Below are positions 26,105 to 38,100 of a DNA stretch of 64,000 bases, one piece after another. Source of the DNA: Pegoplata infirma (Eukaryota; Arthropoda; Insecta; Diptera; Anthomyiidae). Position numbers and translations under genes: made by a program. The notes beneath the pieces were generated by a model. That model was not told the origin of the DNA, did no database searches, and saw nothing but the letters and a program-made list of their open reading frames with translations. Numbering within the stretch: position 1 is the stretch's first letter; every line of letters starts with the position of its first letter. The stretch covers positions 74,158,894 to 74,222,893 of the forward strand of contig OY992537.1 in NCBI GenBank assembly GCA_963921195.1, read 5' to 3'.

Positions 26105-29100
26105 GGAAAATGCTCTCGCCGACAAAATATTGCACAGAGATGACTGAAACTTAACATATATGTTGGAAGTTCTCCCGAGAAGTTTGGTATTGCATTTGAG
26201 CGATATCGGTTCAGCGGTTCAAAAGTTATGAACGAAAATGTAAGCACACCTCAAAAATTTCAGTACATTCAACATAACCTAAAAATACAAAATGCTTTAA
26301 TTTAATTCTGGTTGACATATGTGAACATAATTGAACACCAAATGGTATTTAAACAAGTACGAACATATTTTTTGACAAAAAAAGAAAAAAATCGCGGATT
26401 TTTTTTTTACCAAAATTTTTTTTTCGCGGAATTTTTTTTAAATTTTTTTTTTTTCAAAAGTAATTTTCTTTTAAATAAAGTTGTTTGCAATAATCTTTTT
26501 GAAATTGTGGAGGGTATCACTACATTCGGCAAGGCCGAATTTAACTTTTTTACTTGTTTAAACTACAATTGGAATCTTTGAATTACAATTGATCCCTTTC
26601 AAATAACAATTAATCTTTTTATACCCTTCAACTACAGTATGGGGGTATACTCACTTTGTCATTCCGTATGTAACGCATCAAAATATCGGTCTAGGACCCC
26701 ATAAAGTATATATATTTATGATCAGTGATCGATTCTAAGACGTTCTAGCGATGTCCGTCTGTAGTTAACACGATGCAGTCCAAAATAAAAGAGCTAGACT
26801 CCCTACATTTGACACGAATATGCCTTATGTTCCTAGACAAGTTAAATTCGTAAATGAGCACAATCGGTCCAGGGGGAAAAAAGTTCCCCCTTGAAGAACT
26901 AAACCAACCCGTGAAAAATACCAATTTTTTACATGATTTTTTGTGTTTTTGTTTAACAAATGCAACATTTTTATGCTACAAGAAGTTCAAAGTACTGCAT
27001 TTGGACCCAGAGAATTAGATAATGTCGTTTTTTCGGTCTGCCCCCCTTTTATGAGCTGGAATAAATTTTTTTTTATATAATGATAAACTTGTATTTCTTT
27101 AGTGCAAAAAGAATACGAATGAATTTTTAAACACATACTCGAGAGAAATTTGCCCGCCGTTGCAATTTTTTTTGAAAATTTTGATTGCAGATTTGGAATA
27201 AGGAGGTCAAAATCTATAAAGACCAGTTGGATATTTCACTGCGAGGTTTTTGGTTTCCACCATCATATCATAGTTGCAAAATATTTAAATGATCATTTCC
27301 AAATTTTAAATTACTTTTTTCGAACTTCATTTCAACGTATAACGAATTTCAATTAAACTTTTTTTCGAATATTGGGACAAAAGACTAAAATTCGGAAGTG
27401 GTGTAGCCCGAAAAAAAAAAAAACTTTTTTTTCATTTCCTAATGGAATTCTGTGACATGCTTCTTTTGGAATTTGAACAAACCTATTTAAAAATTTATCT
27501 TTTCGACCGATCTTTTTTGAATTTTAATTGACCTATTACAAATTGAATCTTAATTTCTAAATAAAGTTTTCGAGTTACAATTTTGATGAATACAGTATAC
27601 ATAATGTGATAGAGAAAAGCTAGAAGTCAAAAATCCTTGCGACCTCTAAATATGTTATGATTGATAAATTTTTTGGAAAAATACTCTTGTTCAAGTAAAC
27701 GGAAGGTAGGCCAAATTGAGAAAAGCGAAAAATATTCCATATAAGGCGTGGACCATTAAAATATACAGTGTCGGTAAAATAGCAACTGAACAAAACATTA
27801 ATTCATATTATCACGGGTTGTAACAAATTCATAGTTCCCGGATACACCTAACATAATTATGTAGACATAAAGCAAAAAAAACTATTGTTTATATTTATGT
27901 CTACATAATTATTTTAGGTGTAGTCGGGGAGTTAGGAACGTAAAAAAAAATTTAGTTGTTCATTTAATCTTTAAAAACAAATCGCCAACATTCGTCGTTC
28001 ATTTGTAGTTCTCATATGTTAAATGCATGTCAAATAAAAATCACCAAGAAAAATATTTAAAATAATAGCTTATCAAAATTTCACACACCCAAAGAAAAAT
28101 TTAGTAATTCTTCAAAATAAAAAAAAAAAAATCTGTTGTATAACCAGAAAATCTATATTGGCAGGTTGGAACTTTTAGATATTCTCAACTGATTTAACTC
28201 CTTTTCCCATTAATTACTTTTTTTTTTTGAGTGTAGGTTTTTAAATTTAGCAAAAAATTAAAACCATCCTGAATTGCAGTAACCACCATCCCAATTAAAA
28301 TTTGTAAAAATTATCTTTAAATTATTAGCGTACACTGAAAATAAAATCTCTGTTTATAACGAAAAAAGAAAGCTTTCTTAAAATGAAAATCTCAACTAAA
28401 CGGAAATTACTGATATTATTCTTTTTCTAAGCACTTTAACAAAACTTTCAGCAGCGTCTATTTATAATTCGTCTATTTTAAAGGAGTAATAGCCACAAAT
28501 CATGTAAAATCGTTTCGGTTACCCTATTTTCGGTAATTAAACGTCGACCTCCCATAAAAAACTCTCTCTCTAAAACTCCCATATAAAACCCATCCATAAA
28601 AAAAAACTTTTCTAAAATTTTATTTCATTTTCTATCTTTTACAGTTTCAAAATTTTTTACAGCCCTTACAAGAAAAAAATACACTACACTCAGAAAAAAC
28701 TACTGTAAAAAATTGTACATAAAATAAAAACCACTTTTTTGGTTCTCACTGTATAAAAAAAATTATGTATAACTGTCATTACAAAAATTATTTTCTTCAC
28801 TGTTGGGGTAACTCACTTTTCTGTAAAGGTTTTTGGGTTTAATTGATAATTTAACTGCATGCTTTTTTCTTGTCAATAATATTAAAGTTGTAAAAAGAAC
28901 TAACCCTGTATATTTTTTAAAGTGTCATTTTGTTTTTCTAATTTTTATAAGCTGCTTGTTTCTAAAATCTTGTCTTTTTCTCTTATTTTTTTTTTCTAAC
29001 CTCTTAAAACTTGTTTTACTAAATTTTGAATATAAAAAAAAAATACAATTGAAAATAATCAGAATAAATTCGAATAGCAACAGAAATCGAGGAAGTTCAT

Positions 29101-32100
29101 CAAGCACTTTCCAAGGAGACCGAGATGCTGGATCAGCACCAGTGACCAATAGTCGTGGAACACATCCACCGTAAGTATAATAATTTTAGAATACTTATAA
29201 TAAAAATACACAGAAAAAAATTTTAAAAAAATTTTAGTAAATTTTTAAAACTATTGAGTAAAAAATTACAAAATTTTGCACCAGTAAATGTATTTTCTTG
29301 TTTCACCAGATCGTATGAGAAATATTTATGCAATTAATATTACTCATTCGTAACGTTAAAACAAGAAAATACAAGCAAATTACAAAATTGTTATGAAATT
29401 TAAATTGACTTTTTTAAAAAATGGAAAATTTCAGAACAGGTTCTGAAAATTTTCCAAAAAAAAAAAAAAAAAATCGATAGCCCATACAAAACTTTATAAG
29501 AATGTAAATTTTTGAGATTGTGGTGCATTTAATGTGATAAATATTTAATCAAGGCAACTCGCCACAAATTTGTCCATTTTTCCAATATTTGACCACGCCT
29601 CCTAAGCCCAGTTTTTGAAAAATTGAAAAACCAAAAACGCAATTTTCTAAGTTCCATTAGACTGGCATTTTTCTGTATGGCCAAAAAAAAATTTTCTCCA
29701 ATTTTCAAAGTCCGGGCATTTTTTATTCTACTAGGACTAAAACGGATGTTGTACAAATTTGAGGTCAATCGGACTAAATTAACCCGTGGCGCCCGGGGGT
29801 CAAAGTTTTGGATTTTTGAAAAATTTAAAAAACAAAAATAAAAAATTTAAATTTTTTCGACACATCATATTTGTTAATTTTGATGCGGTGAGCACGAATA
29901 TCAAAAAAAAAATAAAAATAGGTCGAACGGTTTTCGAGATATCGCCATTTGAAATTTGCAAAAAATGGTGTCTTTTTCCTACGTTCAAGAATTTTTTTAA
30001 AAAACATCACATTTTTTTTTCTCGGCCATTCTCGGCCATTTCATAGAGCTTAAGACAATCTTTCATTTAAATGTAATTTGAGCCCAATCCTATCATTTTA
30101 TCCCGTGGCGCTCTTCGGTCAAAGTTTTGGATTTTTGGTGGAAATTTTTCAAAAATCTAAAACTTTGACCGAAGGGCACCACGGGATAAAATGATCGGAT
30201 TTGGCTCAAATTAGAATTTAATGAAAGATTGTCTTAAATTTAATGAAAGATTGTCTATGAATTTAATGAAAGATTGTCTATGAAATGGCCGAGGAAAAAA
30301 AATTGTGATGTTTTTTAAAAAATTTCTTGAACGTAGAAAAAAACCACCATTTTTGGCATTTTTTGGAAAATTTCAAATGGGGATATCTCGAAAACCGTTA
30401 GACCGATTCAAGAAATTTTATGACATTCGTTTTCAGCATGCCAAAATTAATTAAAATAATGTATCAAAAACATTTTTTTTTTTTTTTTAATTTTTAAAAA
30501 TCTAATTTTTTTTGGTGGAAATTTTTCAAAAATCCAAAACTTTGACCGAAGGGCGCCACGGGATAAAATGATCGGATTTGGCTCAAATTAGATTTAAATG
30601 AAAGTTTGTCTTAAGCTCTATGAAATGGCCGAGGGGAAAAAAATTGTGATATTTATTAAAAAATTTCTTGAACGTAGGAAAAAACCGCCATTTTTTGCAA
30701 ATTTCAAATGGCGATATCTCGAAAACCGTTCGACCGATTTTAATTTTTTTGATATTCGTGCTCACCGCATCAAAATTAACAAATATGATGTGTCGAAAGA
30801 AATTTAATTTTTTTTTTTTTTTTAATTTTTCAAAAATCCAAAACTTTGACCGCCGGGCGACACGGGTTAATTTAATCCGACTGACCTTAAATTTGTACCA
30901 CATAAGTTTTAGACCTTGGACAATAAAAATTTGCCCGGACACTTGGGAAAATCGAAAGTTGAGAAAAAATGCCAGTCTAAAGTTCCATATGGCGTGGAAT
31001 GCCTCATATAATTATATAAAATTTTATATAAAACAAGTAAGAAAGTTATAGTCGGTTAAGACCGACCATATGATACCCTACACCAGTGTTTTCCGGAAAA
31101 TGTTTCCCAAGTCCAAACATATACCGCTTGGGGGTATCTTTTGTTTGATCTTTTTTTAGTGTGTAGAGAACACAGATATATGTCTTGATCTGTATGTGTA
31201 GAGAACACATACAGATCAAATTTTATTGGAATTGTTTTTTTTTTTTTTTTTTCAATAGACCGATTTAACTGAATATCGGTCAAAAGCCCAAAGCCCAAAA
31301 ATGGTCCAATTATATTTCGATTTGATTAGGTTACTAAAGTACACGTTTAACACCTAAAAATAAAATTTTTATCAAATATTTCCATTTTTATTAATTTTGA
31401 GGGAAATATGTGAATATCGGGAGGGTGGTTTGTATGGGGACTACCAGGAGGACTGACCCGATCCCTTTAAAATTTGGAATAGTGATTTGTGCATACAAAG
31501 TTTGATTACCTGATAAATTTCAAAGCGATACCTATTAAAATACGGTTATTAGAGTCATTTAAGCCGAATCCAAAGGCGGCGTTTGTAAGGGTGCCAGGTC
31601 TTAACATGGACCGATTTTCTCCAATTTCAATAGGATTCGTCCTTGGGCCAAAAGATGTTAATGTTTCAAATTTCAAGTCAATTGATTGAAAATTGCTACC
31701 TGTATCGTGCTTAAACCGATAGATGGACAGACGGATGGACGGACGGACAGACGGACGGACGGACATCGCTAAATCGACTCAAAAAGTAATTCTGAGTCGA
31801 TCGGTATGCTTGAAGGTAGGTCTAGGACCAATATTTCTGGTAGCTACAAACATCAGCACAAACTCATTATACCCTGTACCACAGAGTGGTGTAGGGTGTA
31901 AAAACTATTGTATTTTTAGGGGGGGTCGATTTGTATGGGGGGAAATTGACCCTTTTCAGCTTTTTACGATTTACGCCTATTTAAACAAAATTAATATAGT
32001 CATGTGTGGTATCAGATCAAAGGTATTAAAAATACCTATCTCGTGGTGCTAACAACGGACCAAAGAAGTTAACAAAAAAGTCCTAAAATTTTGGTATTTT

Positions 32101-35100
32101 ACTCAATATGACGAAAAGTTGTGCATGTTTGGGCACGTTCTTAGCACACATAGATAGGTTTTTCAACGACCTTTCATTTGGTATGTAACATGACGAGGTT
32201 TCTTTTTACCCCATAAATATGAATTTGGGCCGCTAAAAAAAATACGTGTCCCTTTATTTTTTCTGATCTACAAAATAAAACCAATTCCATAAAGATCCAC
32301 GGGTGACACTAGGGAGACTTCCCTTGTTAGTAATTTTGATGCGCTGAACACGAATATTAAAACAGTTTCAAAATCGGTCGAACGGTTTTCGAGATAACGC
32401 TATTTGAAATTTGCCAAAAATGACAGTTTATTCCTACGTTCAAGAAAGTAAAAAAAAAAAAATCTCAANNNNNNNNNNNNNNNNNNNNNNNNNNNNNNNN
32501 NNNNNNNNNNNNNNNNNNNNNNNNNNNNNNNNNNNNNNNNNNNNNNNNNNNNNNNNNNNNNNNNNNNNNNNNNNNNNNNNNNNNNNNNNNNNNNNNNNNN
32601 NNNNNNNNNNNNNNNNNNNNNNNNNNNNNNNNNNNNNNNNNNNNNNNNNNNNNNNNNNNNNNNNNNNNTTGATGCGCTGAACACGAATATCAAAAAATTT
32701 TAAAATCGGTCGAACGGTTTTCGAGATACCGCTACTTGTAATTTGCCAAAATTACAGTTTTTTCCTACGTTCAAGAAATTTCAAAAAAAAAAAATCTAAA
32801 AATTTCCTTCCCTTTACCCTTTTGTAGAGCTTGAGACAATCTTTTTAAATTAAACCTAATTTGAGCTACATCCGATAATTTTAACCTGTGGCTCCCTTCG
32901 ACCAAAGTTTTGCTTTTTTAAAAAATTTTTACCAAAAACTCTAAACTTTGATCGAAGGGCGCCATGGATTAAAATGATCTTATTTGGCTCAAATTAAATT
33001 TAAATGAAAGTTTGTCTCCAGCTGTATAAAATAGTCAACGGAAACAAAATTTTGAGATTTTTTTTTTAATATTTAAACGTAGGAAAAAGCCGCCACTTTT
33101 GTGGCGGCTTTTTGATCGAAGGGCACTTTGATCGAAGGGCGCCACGGGTTAAAGTGATCGGATTTGGCTCAAATTAAGTTTAAATAAGTTTTTTTTACAT
33201 GTTTTTTTTGTATTTTTGTTAAATAAATGAAACATTTGATATTATTATCGCGATGGGAAGGTGCTCTCAATGTCCCCACCTGACCCCATCACCCCCCCCC
33301 CCCCAAAATAATCGCCGCTGACAAAATTACATTTTGGAGGGATAAGAAATTCGGCACAGCCGAATTTAACACTCTCACTTGATTTTTCATCATTTTTTTT
33401 TTTATCTATTTTTTTTTTTTCATAAATTTTTTTTCCATCAAATTTTTTTTTTTCCATCATATTTTTTTTTTCATTTTTTTTTTTTTTTTTCATAAATTTT
33501 TTTTTTTTTCATAAATTTTTTTTTTTCATCAAATTTTTTTTTTCATAAATTTTTTTTTTTCATTAATTTTTTTTTTTTCATCAATTTTTTTTTCATCAAA
33601 TTTTTTTTTTCATCAAATCTTTTTATCAAATTTTTTATTATCAATTTTTTTCTCACCAAAAATTTTTTTTTTATATTTTTTTTTAATCAATTTTTTTTAA
33701 AATCAAAAAATTTTTCTTTTCATCAAAAACTTTTTTTCATCAAATTTTTTTTTTACCAAAAATTGTGGGTTCATAAATTTTTTTAACATAATTTTGTTTT
33801 TCGTGAAAAAAAAAAACATTTTTTTTACCAAAACTACTTTTTCACCAAGTCTAAGCTTTTCGCATAAAAATTTTCTATTTGTTTATCAAATGTTCATAAA
33901 ACAAGTGAGAGTGGTATATTCTTTGGTGCCGAATCTTTTATACTCTCCAAAATGTAAAAACACTTTTTTGCACTTATTTTTGCACTCACTTACGAAATGT
34001 AAGTGAGTGCAAAATGAGGTTCTCGACTGATATTTCAATTCGTTTTGCATGGAATAGCAAAGTAATATAACATTATTTTCTCTAAAAAAAACTTTGCTTT
34101 GGCAAGTACACCCAAATCTTCCGCAAAACATTATCACGATTTAATGTTTTGGGCAAGAGTACAAAATTCGCAGGCATTTTTATAGGAAACATGTCTCCAA
34201 ATCTGTAAAAATTTTTCTATGGGAAACATGTCTCAGAAGGTGAGAATTTTCTTTAGGAAAAAAGTCTTTCAATGCCAAAAAAAATTGTGTTATTAAGGAA
34301 ATAAGAATCACATAAAGTTCGGCCTTTCCGAATTTCTCGATATCCTCTACAATTTTAAATTTAATAATTTTTTAGTTAAAATATGGTTTAAAAAAAACTA
34401 AAAATTTTTTTTTTTTTTCAGACGCACTCGCCCTACATTGAAACCCTCCGGTACTATTGTCAGCAAAGCACAAGAATTTGTTGATATCTATAGAAATCCT
34501 CCCACCCGACCAGAACCCTTATATCCTACACCACAACCCGACAAGACAGCTGCTAAATGCCGTAAAGATGTCTGTCTCTTGCCAGATTGTTCATGTGGTG
34601 GCCGTGACATACCCGGTAAGTAAACTCAAAATAATTTCTTTTACAAAAATATTTTAGTTTTCAGATTTAATAACCAACAAAATTAATAATAATAATCAAA
34701 AAAAAATAATTTAGGAGATTTAAATGTGGAAGAAGTTCCCCAAATAGTATTGATAACATTTGATGATGCTGTTAGTACATTAAATATTGATTATTACACG
34801 GAAATTTTTAATAATGAAACGCGTAAAAATCCAAATGGTTGTCCCATAAGGGCGACATTTTATGTATCGCATGAATGGACTGATTATGGTATGGTACAAG
34901 ATTTATATTCGTATGGTCATGAAATGGCATCACATACAATATCGTAAGTTTACAAAGTTCGAAATAAAATTATTAAAATACCATCAAACGCATCATACCA
35001 TATCAATTATGCCACATAGCAAAATTTCAATATTTTATGAGTTTCAAAGATTTCAAAAAAATTCAAAATTTCGGCTGTTATTTTCTTTTTAAATTTTATC

Positions 35101-38100
35101 CCGTTTTGGTTTCTCTATTTATAAAAATTTTTTGTATTTTTTTATTTTCATGTGCTTTATCATCATATTTGCTACCTCTCTTAATGTGTATGTGCTTTCT
35201 TCCATTACCTATGTATATATATATAAAAAAAATCGTTGTTACTCCCTACCAAAAACCCTATATTGCCCATCGTGTTTTATAACCCCCAAAAAAATCACAG
35301 TTGATATGCCGGTTGAACAAGTTCCACAAATTGTTTTAATTACCTTTGATGATTCCGTTAATGATTTGAATAAGCAATTGTACATTGATTTATTCGAAAA
35401 GGGTCGTGTTAATCCAAATGGTTGTCCCATCACAGCCACATTTTATGTATCTCATGAATGGACTGATTATAGTCAAGTACAAAATTTATATTCCGATGGT
35501 CATGAAATGGCTTCACATACCATATCGTAAGTATTTTAGTTAACGTGATTTTATGTAATGAGCACAATTTATTTTTCTTTTATAAAAATCTGCACGTAGA
35601 CAAATTTGATTAAACTAAAAAGCACCATTAACAAAAAAACAGCAAAGAAAACTATAACATAAACACGAATTTTATAGGGAAGAGTTAGAGTTATTTTAAG
35701 TAAAAATTCGAGTTCGGGACAATAATATTTAAAAGTTTTGAGAATTTGATCGATAAAATAGGATTTTTCGATAGTGGGCAAATAGTTGATGACTGTTTTA
35801 AATTGAGCTTAATATACTGATTCTAAATCAATCTTTCAAGATTTGAGAGCGACATTGGTGATTAAATGCTAAATATTAAATTACACAGAAAATAATATTG
35901 AGAAAAACAATTTGAGTAATCACTTGTTTAAATTTTTAAAACAATTTTGAGTATTTTTTTTTAATTAACGCAATTAAAAATTTACTCAAAAATTGAAAAT
36001 AAAATTTGAGTAAATAATTTAATACAAATTTAATATTTTTTTTTATTATTTTTTTATTCTCTTGGTGTTTTGAATTCTCATTTAGTTTATAGTTTTTTGT
36101 ATATGGGGGTTTTCGTGTCAACTGACACAACTTTTGAAACCGATGTCTTCCGATCGGGATGAAATTTGCACTAAGGTTAGTCCTATTGGATAGTAGTTCA
36201 GACACAATTTTTCAACGACATCGGTCAAGGACTTTCTGAGTTAGAGGGGGTCGAAATTTTACATTTTGGCCAAAGAGGTGTTTATTCTCATCCATGTAAC
36301 TTCTTACCTATTGTTTTTAGCAAAATGTGTCCCAAATAGTATAGATAGCTATTTCTTCAGTCTTTTGAAAAAAATTATAAAAAATTAAAAAAAAAATTTT
36401 TTTGATTTTTTTTTTTAAAAATCCAAAACTTTTTTGACCTTTTCCTCAAATTGGGCCCTTTTTTTTTTTTTTTTTTGATTCTAAAAAAAGCTTATTTTAT
36501 TTCCTTTATGACCTATGGGGTCGCTTAGTGGGATGCGAGAGGGATATCTATGAAAACTTTTTTTTTTAACTTTGGACCACAAAAAACGGTTCTTAAATTT
36601 GTACTATTAGGCGTGGGAAAGCTAACCAGTTTTCGATTTTCATTCGCGATACCCTCTAATTTTTATAGGTTCGAAAAAGAAAGCATGAGCCAAAAAATGA
36701 GGGCGGTGGGGTGGGGTCATATGGCCTCACATCGGGGTCAAAGTTAAGCGTTAAGTGGTAAAATACCTTAAAAAGCCCCACAACTGCCCTATACACGCCC
36801 CTGGAGGGGTGCAATGTGAGACGAACCCCCAATAATTTTCAGCCCCCAACATTTTTCTTGAACATACCTAACCCCTATTTCGAATTCCTAAGGGGGCTCC
36901 CATACAAAATGTCATTTTTTAAAATTTGCTCCTACCGCTCTAACTCTCCATAGGGTGCGCCTAGAGAAGTAAAATGTATGACCGACCCCCAATATTTCTT
37001 CAACTCCAACACTTTCTCAGAATATACCTACCCTTTATTTTCAACTCTTAAGGGGGTCCCCATACATTTTTTTTTATTTTTTTATTAGTTTTTAAAGATA
37101 CATGTTTTTATAATGTATGGGAGCCCCCTTAGGGAGTGGAGATAGGGTGCTATTATGTTCGGACAAAATGTTGGTGACTAAAAATTAATGGGGGTTGGTC
37201 GTAATTTTTACCTCTCTAGGAGGCACGGTAGGGGCGGTAGGAGCTGGTTAAATAAAACAAATTTATAAAAAAATAAAAAAATGTATGGGGACCACCTTAA
37301 GGGTTAAAGATACATTGTAGGTATGCTCGGAAAAAATGTTGGAATTAATAAAATAATGGAGGTCCGTCATACATTTGGCTCCACTAGGGGCACTTTAGGG
37401 TAAGTTAGAATGGTAGGAACAATTTTGTTTAAAATGTTTTGTATGGGAGCCCCCTTAGGAATTGGAAATAGGGGTTAGGTATGTTCAAGAAAAATGTTGG
37501 GGGCGGAAAATTACTGGGGGTTTGTCTCACATTGCACCCCTCCAGGGCCATGTCTAGGGCAGTTGTGGGGCTTTTAAAGGTATTTTACCACTTAACGCCT
37601 AATTTTGACCCCGATGTGGGGCCATATGACCCCACCCCACCGCCCTCATTTTTTGGCTCATGCTTTCTTTTTTGAACCTATAAAAATTAGAGGGTATCGC
37701 GAATGAAAATCGAAAACTGGTTAGCTTTCCCACGCCTTATAGTGAAAATTTAAGAAGCATTTTTTGTGGTCCAAAGTTAAAAAAAAAAAATTTTCATTGG
37801 TATCCCACTCGCATCCCACTACGCGACCCCATAGGTCTTAAAGGAAATAAAATAAGCTTTTTTTTGAATCAAAAAAAAAAAAAAAAAAAAAAGGGCCCAA
37901 TTTGAGGAAAAAGTCAAAAAAGTTTTGGATTTAAAAAAAAAAAATCAAAAAATTTTTTTTTTAATTTTTTATAATTTTTTTTCAAAAGACTGAAGAAATA
38001 GCTATCTATACTGTTTGGGACACATTTTGGTAAAAACAATAGGTAAGAAGTTACATGGATGATAATAAACACCTCTTTGGCCAAAATGTAAAATTTCGAC

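Noticed and set aside
26017..26247. Open frame with repeating TDRQ
   Set aside because: Antisense reading of the (GTCT)n tract of a mini-me-like element.
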